From assembly GCF_900112795.1 (NCBI RefSeq), contig NZ_FONA01000011.1, positions 1-64,000 of the forward strand: 64,000 bases of DNA, read 5' to 3'. The notes beneath the pieces are model-generated. The model had not been told where the DNA came from. It did no database searches and saw only the letters and a list, made by a program, of their open reading frames with translations. Position numbers and translations under genes: made by a program. Within the stretch, counting starts at the first letter, position 1; the number at the start of each line of letters is the position of its first letter. The stretch is from Thermophagus xiamenensis. GTDB taxonomy: Bacteria > Bacteroidota > Bacteroidia > Bacteroidales > Marinilabiliaceae. Positions 9,424 to 17,914 of this stretch are shown one piece after another.

Positions 9424-9759
9424 AGTTCTTCGATTTCCTTTAAATCAGAATTGTTGATGGTATTATTTACCATTGCATTTTATGGTCGGCTGAAATTCCA
9501 TGTCCGGAAACGTTGTATCCCCTTAAATACTAAGAGTCAAACCTGCCGGATGATTCTTCTTTTTATATTAAGGAATATTTACCCGGCCTGCCGGGTATGG
9601 AAATCCCATGCCTTAATTTAATTATGTTATTAAAGTAAATTGTAAGGGAAGAAAGAAAGCGGGAAAATACCCACAATTTATTCGTTCCACCTCAAAAAGG
9701 TAGATGATCTTTTTAAAGAACATTCGGAATTGTAGAAAGAAGAAAAATACCGAACAATG

Positions 9760-9767
9760 CAAATGTA
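9760..9767 (-). promoter_or_regulatory. Candidate -7 element (downstream promoter of MFS operon)
   Basis: On the minus strand this reads TACATTTG, a match to the Bacteroidetes -7 consensus TAnnTTTG. A clear -33 box is not visible, so this is weak. Confidence 0.3.
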
Positions 9768-9888
9768 AGGATAAATGTTATTTATTGGTTAAAAATGAAA
9801 ATTAAAAAGGTTTACAGTATGGGTTTTTATTCTGTAAGTCAGTATATTCAGTATGTCTGACAAGGTTGGGAAGATGATAAAAATTAAA

Positions 9889-9914
9889 CAAAGTTATATT
9901 GCAAACGTTTTCGG
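9889..9914 (-). promoter_or_regulatory. Candidate promoter with overlapping LacI-type operator
   Basis: On the minus strand, TAACTTTG (9889-9896) matches TAnnTTTG. Directly upstream lies CCGAAAACGTTTGCAA (9899-9914), a near-perfect palindrome of the CGnAAnCG type bound by LacI-family regulators. An operator here would overlap the region between -10 and -33, a position suited to repression. The adjacent gene is itself a LacI-family regulator. This is inference from motif and position. Confidence 0.55.
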
Positions 9915-9938
9915 GACTTTGTATTAGGAAATTATCTG

Positions 9939-10955
9939 TTAAGTTGATTGTCGTAATTTTAAAGTAGGGGTGAAAACTTTTGTGGAATAGTCGATTCCCA
10001 AATCCGGATTTTCGAGGCGATGCAACAACAGACGCATGGCTTCACGGCCGGTTTCATAACCTTTTTGTTCGACGGTGGTTAGAGGTGGATAGGCAATTTC
10101 TGCGTTAGGTCCGTCTCCAAAGCCAACTACTTTGATCTGACGCGGGATGTCATAGCCTGCCGCCTGAAGGACCTGCATGGCTGCAATAGCAGTGCTGTCG
10201 TTAACCGCAAAAATCCCGTCGATGTTCTGCTCTTTGATAAGTTTTAGAAGATGGTCTTTAAGACTGAATACATATTCACGTGTATCACATTTAATAAGGA
10301 ACTCTTCTTTTACTGATAGGTTATTGTCTTTAAGCGCTTGTTTGTAACCTTCTGCACGCTGGCTTCCAATAATAAGGTGTTGGGGCGCCGCCAGATGTAA
10401 TATATTACTACAGCCCCGTTCAATTAGGTGAGAGGTGGCAATATGTGCGCCCTTAAAGTCATCGGTGATAACCCGGTCGGTGGTTATATCTTCACATACA
10501 CGATCAAAAAAAACCATTGGGATTCCGTTTTCATGAGCTCTTTTGAGATGGGTGAAATCTTTAGTGGTTTTGCTCACCGAAACCAGTATCCCGTCAACCC
10601 GATGGTCAACCAATGCCTGCGTGTCGATAACTTCGCGCTGGTAGTTTTCATTTGACTGACAGATCATGACATTGTAGCCCTCTCCATAAGCCAAATCTTC
10701 GATTCCACTAATAACTGATGAAAAAAAATGGTGGACAATCTCGGGAATGATCAATCCTATGGTGTTGGTTTTTTGTCTTCTCAGACTTAAAGCCAAAGCA
10801 TTTGGGCGATAGTTAACCTTTTTGGCGAAGGTTTTTACCAATCGTTTGGTTTCTTCATTTATGTCGGGGTGATCTTTTAATGCCCTCGAAACCGTTGAGG
10901 GAGATAATTCCAGTATTCGGGCTATATCTTTGAGCGTTATGTGATTCGATTTCAT
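9939..10955 (-). CDS. LacI-family transcriptional regulator of the maltodextrin locus
   Basis: This 338-aa regulator has an N-terminal helix-turn-helix (ITLKDIARILELSPSTVSRAL), the hinge helix YRPNALALSLR, and a periplasmic-binding-like effector domain from about residue 60 to the end. It lies between the two diverging arms of the starch locus, and LacI-type palindromes are found upstream of both arms. The likely effector is maltose or a derived sugar. Flavobacterial maltodextrin loci often use the same regulator type, unlike the SusR-type control of Bacteroides sus. Confidence 0.92.
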   Translation of the reverse strand: MKSNHITLKDIARILELSPSTVSRALKDHPDINEETKRLVKTFAKKVNYRPNALALSLRRQKTNTIGLIIPEIVHHFFSSVISGIEDLAYGEGYNVMICQSNENYQREVIDTQALVDHRVDGILVSVSKTTKDFTHLKRAHENGIPMVFFDRVCEDITTDRVITDDFKGAHIATSHLIERGCSNILHLAAPQHLIIGSQRAEGYKQALKDNNLSVKEEFLIKCDTREYVFSLKDHLLKLIKEQNIDGIFAVNDSTAIAAMQVLQAAGYDIPRQIKVVGFGDGPNAEIAYPPLTTVEQKGYETGREAMRLLLHRLENPDLGIDYSTKVFTPTLKLRQST

Positions 10956-11394
10956 GTGTGCAATGTTGTTGGCGTTTTGTTTCGCAGATTATAAATATAT
11001 AACAATTTCAAGATATAAAAAAGAGGGAAAGGGGGTCGAAAATTTTTGAGGAACGGCAAATATTAGTGAGTTAAATAATTATGGCAAATTATGATTTGAA
11101 ACGAAAAATTGTTAATTGCATACATAACATTATTTTTTTGCCCAATTAATTAAAATTATTTAACAAAATGGAAATTAACTAATTAATGGATTGCTTGATC
11201 CGCTAAAATATGTGTAACTTCCTATAATATATTGTTTTATATCCACTGTGTTATTCAAGGACTAAAAAATTATGTTGTATCCCAGGATTTTATGATGTTA
11301 TTGGATGTTGTTTTGAATAGGAATAAGAAAACTTTTAGGATTAAAATTAAAAGTAGGTGAAAGGGAAATGTTAAATAGTTGATTTGTTTGTGTT

Positions 11395-11410
11395 ATCGAA
11401 AACGATTGCA
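11395..11410. promoter_or_regulatory. LacI-type operator-like box
   Basis: ATCGAAAACGATTGCA fits the loose LacI-family pattern with CG-AA-CG spacing and a partial dyad. It lies about 50 bp upstream of the long palindrome. Confidence 0.4.
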
Positions 11411-11446
11411 GAGAAAACAAAGAAATGTTTTAAAACAGAGTCTTTT

Positions 11447-11488
11447 CCCGCAAACGAAACCGCAAACGTTTGCGGTTTCGTTTGCGGG
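11447..11488. promoter_or_regulatory. 42-bp perfect palindrome before susC: compound LacI operator or terminator
   Basis: Two 21-nt arms are exactly complementary with no loop. The centre CGCAAACGTTTGCG is an ideal LacI-family operator, and each flank repeats CGCAAACG, so up to three boxes overlap. The palindrome is followed by ATTTTTTCTT, so as RNA it would also resemble an intrinsic terminator. It lies about 65 bp upstream of the best -7 element and 236 bp upstream of the susC start. Confidence 0.7.
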
Positions 11489-11528
11489 ATTTTTTCTTAA
11501 AAAAATGGAATTTTAATGTTAACAAATG

Positions 11529-11559
11529 TTTATTAATGCATCGGATTGACCTAATTTTG
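11529..11559 (+). promoter_or_regulatory. Candidate susC promoter
   Basis: TAATTTTG at 11552-11559 matches the Bacteroidetes -7 consensus TAnnTTTG. TTTA at 11529-11532 stands about 19 bp upstream as an imperfect -33 element. Transcription would start near 11566 and give a leader of about 160 nt. Confidence 0.45.
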
Positions 11560-11724
11560 TGAATGAAGAAAGAAAATTATAGCCGGTAAAAATGTAACGA
11601 CATTAAAAAAATATTATCCGGCGGAGTTGTAGATAGTAGAAAAAATACCGAACAAAGAGTTCTTATAAATTGTAAGGACATTACCCAAGGATTTTTAATC
11701 AAGTTTATTTTAAATCAAAGTTTT

Positions 11725-14724
11725 ATGAAAAAACAGTTTAATTTCTTTAAAATCCTGTTTCTTTTAATAGGTCTGGGCATCTATACCGGAGCCACTGCCC
11801 AAGAAAGAATGGTAACAGGAATTGTAACGGATGCAGATACCGGAGGTCCGTTACCGGGAGTAACTGTCGTAAAAAAAGGAACGTTTGAGGGGGTTATCAC
11901 TCAGGTTGACGGAACCTATTCTATTGAAGTGACACCCAATGATGTTCTGGTCTTCTCGTTTGTAGGGTATAAATCCATTGAGGAACCTGTTGGTGACAGA
12001 GAAGTGATAAATGTTGCTCTTGCACCCGATGTGTTGGGTCTGGAAGAAGTGGTGGTTATAGGTTACGGGACTGTGAAGAAGGAAGATTTGACCGGTTCGG
12101 TAACAGCTGTTGATGCCTCTAAATTAAATAGGGGGTTAGCTACTTCACCATCAGATCTTATCTCGGGGAAAGTAGCCGGAGTAAGTGTGGTTAGTTCGGG
12201 TGGTGCACCTGGTGCCGGAGCCACGATTCGAATTAGGGGTGGTTCTTCCATGTCAGCAAGTAATGATCCCCTAATTGTAATTGACGGCGTTCCTGTGGAT
12301 AATTCTACAGGTATAAATGGTATGGCAGATCCATTAAGCTCTATCCATCCTAATGATATTAAAACTTTCACGGTTTTAAAAGATGCATCAGCCACTGCTA
12401 TTTATGGTTCAAGAGCTTCTAATGGTGTGATAATTATTACTACTAAAGAAGGTTCTAAAGGTAAAATGCGGGTATCCTACAATGGGAATTTTGCTGTAAG
12501 CACCAAGCGAGGTACTGTGGATGTTATGGGTGCAGATGAGTTCCGCCAATATGTTACTGACCTTTTTGGTGCAGGAAGTGAACAAGTGGCAGCTTTGGGA
12601 GATTATTCTACCGATTGGCAGGAAGAAATTTTCCAAACAGCTTTAAGCACCGATCATAATATAAGTTTCTCGGGAAGCTTAAAAGATATTCCCTATAGAG
12701 TTTCTGTTGGGTATACCAGTGAAGAGGGAATTCTGAAGACATCTAAGATGGAACGTACTACAGGTGCGTTAAATTTAAGTCCGAAGTTTCTGGATAACCG
12801 TTTAAGTGTAAAGTTAAATGTAAAAGGAGTGTATAATACCAACAGATTTGCGGATACCGGCGCTATTGGTTCGGCTACTCAGTTTGATCCTACTCAACCC
12901 ATTTATGCGGATTCTCCCTATGGAAATGGTTATTATATGTCTTTAAAAGAGGATGGTACTCCTATCGATATAGGTTTGGCCAATCCGGTTGCCGTGTTAG
13001 AGCAAAAAGAAGACGAGTCGACTGTATATCGAAGCATTGGAAATGCACAAATCGATTATAAGTTTTTGTTTTTAGACGGGCTGAATGCAAATTTGAACGT
13101 AGGATACGATGTATCTAAAAGCGATGGCGATGTTATTTATGCCGACAATTCACCTATGAGTTATGTTTGGGGTAATAATAAAGCCGGATGGGGCGAAAAC
13201 AGTAGTTATTCTCAGACAAAGGAAAATTACTTACTCGATTTTTACCTGAATTATAATCGAGATTTTGCTGCACATCATTTTGATGTTATGGGAGGATATT
13301 CCTGGCAGAAATTTTATAGAGACGAGGAGAATGAATATCCTTATTCTGCGGAAAAAGCGTTGGAAACAGACGAAGAATTTTATAAAGATGGTTATGATTA
13401 TTCAACCGAGTCATATGTGATTTCCTTTTTTGGCCGGTTGAATTACAATTATGCTCAGAAGTATTTTGTAACCTTTTCATTGCGGAATGACGGATCATCA
13501 CGTTTTAGCCCCGACAATCAGTGGGGATTATTCCCTTCCGCTGCTTTGGCCTGGAAAATATCTAATGAATCTTTCCTCGAAGGGTCTGATGTTGTTTCTG
13601 ACCTTAAGTTAAGACTGAGTTACGGGGTTACCGGTCAGCAAAGTCTTGGACAAGGTGACTATCCCTGGATGGGACGTTATAGTTACAGTACGGCAGGCGC
13701 CAATTACTATTTTGGAGATACGATAGTTAGATTATTGCGTCCTTTGGCCTATGATGAAAATCTCAAATGGGAGGAAACAACCACTTACAATGTGGGCGTA
13801 GATTATGGTTTCTTAGGTAACAGAATTAGTGGTACGTTGGATTTCTATTACCGGGAAACCGAAGATTTGCTAAATACCGTGGCTATTCCTGCCGGAACTA
13901 ATTTTAGTAACCAACTTTTGACCAATGTAGGGGAGTTAACCAATAAAGGTGTTGAATTCTCTATTACCGGTCGTCCCCTTGCTGAAAAAGACTTTAGTTG
14001 GATTTTAAGCTACAATATCGCCTATAATAAAAATGAGATTAAAAAACTGACTATCAATGATGACCCCGATTATGTTGGTGTTGAACATGGAGGCATTGAT
14101 GGTGGTACCGGAAATAATATTTTGATTCACCAAGTGGGACAACCGGCAGGATCGTTCTACGTTTTTGAACAAGTTTACGATGAGTCGGGTAAACCTGTTG
14201 AAGGTGCTTATGTAGACCAAAATGGGGATGGGGAGATAACCGAGCAGGACCGTATCGCTTACAAAAAAGCTGATCCTGATTTCATTATGGGCCTTTCTTC
14301 TCAGTTAAATTATAAAAATTGGGATTTTAATTTCTCATTAAGGTCACATATTGGCAATTACGCTTACAATAATGTTCAATCTAATCGCGAAGCGCACAAC
14401 ACCATTTATGATCCTTCGGGATTCCTGAAAAACAGAGTTACCTCAGCCAAATATACCGATTTTGAAAACGTAAGATATCGTTCCAGCTATTATGTTCAAG
14501 AAGCTTCGTTTTTAAAGATGGACAACATTTCTTTGGGATATACCTTTGATAATTTGGGTCTATGGGGCAAGGAACAAATGGCCAGAGTTTCATTTACAGT
14601 AGAAAACCCGTTTGTTATCACCGATTATGATGGACTAGATCCCGAATTTGGAAATGACGGGATCGACAATAACATTTATCCCAACCCTAGGGTATTTATC
14701 ATTGGCTTAAGTTTAAATTTCTAA
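11725..14724 (+). CDS. susC: SusC-family TonB-dependent outer membrane transporter (starch locus)
   Basis: This 999-aa outer-membrane importer has a signal peptide (about 1-25, ending ATAQ). A carboxypeptidase-regulatory-like domain follows (about 28-95, VTGIVTDADTGGPLPGV), then a TonB-box-like stretch (GLEEVVVIGYGTVKKEDLTG), a plug domain (to about 230) and a 22-strand barrel ending in the aromatic LSLNF. It pairs with SusD, encoded 12 nt downstream, to take up starch oligosaccharides through the outer membrane using TonB energy. The starch assignment rests on flanking GH13/GH65 genes. Confidence 0.95.
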   Translation: MKKQFNFFKILFLLIGLGIYTGATAQERMVTGIVTDADTGGPLPGVTVVKKGTFEGVITQVDGTYSIEVTPNDVLVFSFVGYKSIEEPVGDREVINVALAPDVLGLEEVVVIGYGTVKKEDLTGSVTAVDASKLNRGLATSPSDLISGKVAGVSVVSSGGAPGAGATIRIRGGSSMSASNDPLIVIDGVPVDNSTGINGMADPLSSIHPNDIKTFTVLKDASATAIYGSRASNGVIIITTKEGSKGKMRVSYNGNFAVSTKRGTVDVMGADEFRQYVTDLFGAGSEQVAALGDYSTDWQEEIFQTALSTDHNISFSGSLKDIPYRVSVGYTSEEGILKTSKMERTTGALNLSPKFLDNRLSVKLNVKGVYNTNRFADTGAIGSATQFDPTQPIYADSPYGNGYYMSLKEDGTPIDIGLANPVAVLEQKEDESTVYRSIGNAQIDYKFLFLDGLNANLNVGYDVSKSDGDVIYADNSPMSYVWGNNKAGWGENSSYSQTKENYLLDFYLNYNRDFAAHHFDVMGGYSWQKFYRDEENEYPYSAEKALETDEEFYKDGYDYSTESYVISFFGRLNYNYAQKYFVTFSLRNDGSSRFSPDNQWGLFPSAALAWKISNESFLEGSDVVSDLKLRLSYGVTGQQSLGQGDYPWMGRYSYSTAGANYYFGDTIVRLLRPLAYDENLKWEETTTYNVGVDYGFLGNRISGTLDFYYRETEDLLNTVAIPAGTNFSNQLLTNVGELTNKGVEFSITGRPLAEKDFSWILSYNIAYNKNEIKKLTINDDPDYVGVEHGGIDGGTGNNILIHQVGQPAGSFYVFEQVYDESGKPVEGAYVDQNGDGEITEQDRIAYKKADPDFIMGLSSQLNYKNWDFNFSLRSHIGNYAYNNVQSNREAHNTIYDPSGFLKNRVTSAKYTDFENVRYRSSYYVQEASFLKMDNISLGYTFDNLGLWGKEQMARVSFTVENPFVITDYDGLDPEFGNDGIDNNIYPNPRVFIIGLSLNF

Positions 14725-14736
14725 AAAGAGGGAATC

Positions 14737-16365
14737 ATGAAAGTAAAAAAATATAAACTTATTGTAGGATTTTTCTCACTCCTGTTGTTATTGGGTGTTG
14801 CTTGTACCGACGATCTGGATACCATACCATTGGATGAGGATGAATTGGTAGCGGAGATTGTTTATGGGAGTGAACTGGGACCCTATCAGGAAAGTATTGC
14901 AAAGATATATGCCGGATTAGCTATTAGTGGAAATAGTGCTGGAGACGGAGACCCAGATGTGGCAGGTGTAGACGGTGGAAGTCAGGCATCTTTTCTCAGA
15001 GGATTATGGAATCTTCAGGAATTGCCTACCGATGAGGCACATTGTGCTTGGGGGGATGCCGGTATTCCTGAATTAAATAATATGACTTGGGGCTCGGGTA
15101 ATGTATTCATCAAAGGATTTTATTACAGATTGTATTATCAGATTAATCTGGCCAATGAGTTTTTGCGTCAGACTACCGATGATAAGTTGTCATCACGTGG
15201 GGTTGATGAGAGTACTAAGGCGGTTATTACTCAGTACCGTGCTGAAGCAAGATTTCATCGCGCATTAGCTTATTATTATTTGTTGGATATGTTCCGTAAT
15301 GTGCCTTTTGTGACTGAAGAGAACGAAATGGGTAAAGATGCTCCTATCCAAAAAAGTGCTGATGAAGTATTTGACTATATTGAGAGTGAATTATTAGATT
15401 GTGAGGAGGATATGCTTGACCCCATTGTTGGTTATGATAATGCCAATTATGGCAGAGCGCATAAGGCTGCTAACTGGGCCCTGCTTTCAAGGTTGTATCT
15501 AAATGCCGAAGCTTATATTGGTGAACCCAAATATTCTGAGTCTATAACCTACAGTAAAAAGGTTTTGGATGCGCAATACGAGCTTGAAAGTGTTTATGGA
15601 AATGTATTTAAAGCTGACAACCATAATTCAAAGGAAATGATTTTCCCCATTAGATATGAGGGTGATGATACGCAAACCTGGGGGGGGATGACCTTTCTTT
15701 TAAGCAGTACCATCCCTTCTGATATGCAGACAGAAGTAAATGCCGTAGGTGCATGGCAAGGAAACCGGGCCAGATCTTCTCTTTTGGAAACTTTTGAACA
15801 AGAAAGTGACAAAGAATTGGATGCCCGATTCTCCATGTTGGAATTGGAATACACCGAAAATGTGGAAATTGAATCACCATCTTTGTTTAAAGACAATGGA
15901 ATCCCGGTGGTCAAGTATTATAATGTCTATAGTGACGGAACATATCCTCCTTCCAATATTGCTTATACCGATTTTCCGTTGTTTAGACTTGGTGAAATTT
16001 ATTTGAACTATGCCGAAGCAGTACTTCGGGGAGGTTCCGGTGGCGATGAAACCACAGCTCTTCAGCTTATTAATGACTTAAGGGCCAGAGCATATGGTGA
16101 AAATAGTTCACTGGCAACTATTACAAGCAGTGACCTGACTCTTGATTTCATCTTTGAAGAGCGCGGAAGAGAATTGTTCTATGAAGCACACCGTCGCTCT
16201 GATATGGTACGTTTCGGTAAGTTTACCGGCTCGTCCTATATTTGGCCCTGGAAAGGCGGCGTTCAAGAGGGGCGTAGTGTAGATTCTTATCGTGATGTAT
16301 ATCCAATCCCATCAGATGATATGGGGTCCAATCTAAATCTGGAACAAAACGAAGGATATAAATAA
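14737..16365 (+). CDS. susD: SusD-family starch-binding lipoprotein
   Basis: This 542-aa surface lipoprotein has a signal ending LLLGVAC (C23). The RagB/SusD tetratricopeptide-rich fold is indicated by YRAEARFHRALAYYYLLD and a C-terminal FEERGRELFYEAHRRSDMVRFG signature. It forms the lid over the SusC barrel and binds the glycan at the surface. The 12-nt gap to susC indicates one transcript. Confidence 0.95.
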   Translation: MKVKKYKLIVGFFSLLLLLGVACTDDLDTIPLDEDELVAEIVYGSELGPYQESIAKIYAGLAISGNSAGDGDPDVAGVDGGSQASFLRGLWNLQELPTDEAHCAWGDAGIPELNNMTWGSGNVFIKGFYYRLYYQINLANEFLRQTTDDKLSSRGVDESTKAVITQYRAEARFHRALAYYYLLDMFRNVPFVTEENEMGKDAPIQKSADEVFDYIESELLDCEEDMLDPIVGYDNANYGRAHKAANWALLSRLYLNAEAYIGEPKYSESITYSKKVLDAQYELESVYGNVFKADNHNSKEMIFPIRYEGDDTQTWGGMTFLLSSTIPSDMQTEVNAVGAWQGNRARSSLLETFEQESDKELDARFSMLELEYTENVEIESPSLFKDNGIPVVKYYNVYSDGTYPPSNIAYTDFPLFRLGEIYLNYAEAVLRGGSGGDETTALQLINDLRARAYGENSSLATITSSDLTLDFIFEERGRELFYEAHRRSDMVRFGKFTGSSYIWPWKGGVQEGRSVDSYRDVYPIPSDDMGSNLNLEQNEGYK

Positions 16366-16402
16366 TACTCATAGTCATTTAAATTGAGCTTATTTTACAG
16401 GT

Positions 16403-16431
16403 TTGAAACCGGATTGAGGTGCCGGTTTCAA
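16403..16431 (+). promoter_or_regulatory. Hairpin between susD and susE
   Basis: TTGAAACCGG (16403-16412) pairs perfectly with CCGGTTTCAA (16422-16431) around a 9-nt loop. It is followed by ACCTTATAACC, not a T-run. It lies 37 nt after the susD stop and about 90 nt before the susE start. It may protect the susCD transcript end or reduce susE expression. Confidence 0.6.
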
Positions 16432-16518
16432 CCTTATAACCTTAGAAGCCTAAGTTTTTCGCAGAGAAATGAGGGGCTTGAATCGGAAGAATTATTAAAA
16501 ACTGAAAAAGAAATAGCA

Positions 16519-17571
16519 ATGAGAAATACAATATTATGGTCGTTGTTACTGGTTGCTTTTTTCATCGGATGTGACGATGAAGACCAAGTAATAATGAAAT
16601 CGGATATTTCTGCTCCTGTTCTTCAGGAATTAAGTGGACAGGGGTATGTTGTGGATGAAAACATGAATGCTGATGATTCGGTTGCCCAGTGGCAATGGAC
16701 AGCCGTTGATTATGGTTATTCTGCCGCTATTAATTATGCTGTTGAAGTTGACGTGTCTGAGTCATTTGAGAATGCGGTAGAAATAACTTCTGTAAATGGC
16801 GATACTACAGCGCTTATAACTGCGGGTATCATTAATGATGCGGCTGCAAACTTTGTCACAGAAACAAGCGAAATTACTTTTTATGTACGAATAAAAGCTT
16901 CTATTAATTCTATTTCGTTTGACAGTCCAGTCGAACCCCTATATTCAAACGTAAAGGAATTTACTTTTACCGCCTATGTTGTACCTCCCGAATATCCGGA
17001 AACTATGTATATGATAGGAACCGATTTTGGAGGATGGGATTGGAATTCAGAAGAAGTAGTGGAAATGACACCGGTTTATGGTGTTGAAGGAGCCTTTTGG
17101 TGTATACGTTATTTCAATGCGGCCAATGGATTTAAGTGGAGTCCGTCAAGAGCCTGGGGTGAAGATTTCTTCATGCTGGATGAAGCTATCGGCTACACTG
17201 AATCAGATGGAAATGCTTTTGTCCCGGAAGATGGAATCTATATGGTTTATATCGATATGGCAGCAGGAACTATCACCATTGAACCGGCTCAGGTTTATGG
17301 AATAGGCGACTGCTTCGGTAGTTGGGATACAGAAACTTATCCTTTTACTGTTTCGGGCGACAAAATGACTATTACTACCACTGCTACCGGAGAATTAAGG
17401 ATGTATGCCGGTTCTTCTGCTGCAACAAGCGACTGGTGGACAAGGGAATTTATCATTTTGGATGGTGAAATTGTTTATCGAGGTACAGGACCTGATCAGG
17501 AACGAGTGACTGTAGAAGCCGGTAGCGTTATTACTCTTGATTTCAATGCCGGAACCGGAACTATTGAATAA
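16519..17571 (+). CDS. susE: SusE-like outer membrane starch-binding lipoprotein
   Basis: This is a 350-aa surface glycan-binding protein. The start at 16519 is chosen because it begins the lipoprotein signal MRNTILWSLLLVAFFIGC. Upstream in-frame codons run through a hairpin. After the lipid anchor comes a SusE-type Ig-like domain (about 30-150). Two C-terminal carbohydrate-binding modules follow (about 160-255 and 256-350), with the pattern YMIGTDFGGWDWNSEE and exposed Trp residues. It binds starch next to SusCD and has no catalytic residues. Confidence 0.88.
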   Translation: MRNTILWSLLLVAFFIGCDDEDQVIMKSDISAPVLQELSGQGYVVDENMNADDSVAQWQWTAVDYGYSAAINYAVEVDVSESFENAVEITSVNGDTTALITAGIINDAAANFVTETSEITFYVRIKASINSISFDSPVEPLYSNVKEFTFTAYVVPPEYPETMYMIGTDFGGWDWNSEEVVEMTPVYGVEGAFWCIRYFNAANGFKWSPSRAWGEDFFMLDEAIGYTESDGNAFVPEDGIYMVYIDMAAGTITIEPAQVYGIGDCFGSWDTETYPFTVSGDKMTITTTATGELRMYAGSSAATSDWWTREFIILDGEIVYRGTGPDQERVTVEAGSVITLDFNAGTGTIE

Positions 17572-17914
17572 TATTTTATAAAAAAATGGGCATCTTCACG
17601 CGCTAAGATGCCCATTTTGCTTTTATTTGAATCAAGCTTTCTAAGGCTGTTGACCGATTAAAACCTGCATGACCTAAAATATAACTCTTTTCTTTTTGTT
17701 GTACATCATTGGGTTATGTTGTTTCATCATTAAAGAATATTTTCTACGGGAAGTATGTATTTATACTGCATAAGTTGTCGATTTTTTACTGCATGTAGCT
17801 TTCTTTTCATCAACCCAAATTGTCTTTATTGCTTTATATGATGATTGTTTGCTGTTTGGGATCTGAATCTTAAAATTAATGATAACGACCTTTTGGGGGC
17901 AAAAAACAGTTATT
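17572..17914. other. Spacer between susE and the secreted amylase gene
   Basis: A strong terminator (17585-17616) ends the susCDE transcript. The rest is AT-rich, with no further gene or clear promoter motif. The amylase gene therefore probably has its own promoter. Confidence 0.6.
17585..17616 (+). terminator. Intrinsic terminator after susE
   Basis: AATGGGCATCTT (17585-17596) pairs perfectly with AAGATGCCCATT (17605-17616), followed by TTGCTTTTATTT. The A-run on the left makes it plausible on the minus strand too. Confidence 0.85.

Larger units (their letters stand above)
9424..9938. other. Leader/regulatory region of the MFS-pgmB-GH65 operon
   Basis: This stretch of about 515 bases lies between lacI and the transporter gene. 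It holds an operator-like palindrome (9899-9914), two TAnnTTTG-type -7 candidates on the minus strand (9889-9896 and 9760-9767), and a segment (9730-9757) nearly identical to one in the susC leader (11627-11655). If the upstream promoter is used, the transcript has a leader of about 460 nt. Confidence 0.55.
10956..11724. other. Regulatory region upstream of susC (starch locus)
   Basis: This 769-base, AT-rich stretch lies between lacI and susC. It contains an operator-like box (11395-11410), a 42-bp perfect palindrome followed by a T-run (11447-11488), a promoter candidate (11529-11559) and, in the expected 5' leader, a segment shared with the transporter-side leader (11627-11655). No coding sequence was found. 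Confidence 0.65.

Noticed and set aside
11447-11488. Plain intrinsic terminator of an upstream gene
   Set aside because: No plus-strand gene ends upstream (lacI is on the minus strand and starts 490 bp away), and the centre is an ideal LacI-type operator; a regulatory role is more likely.
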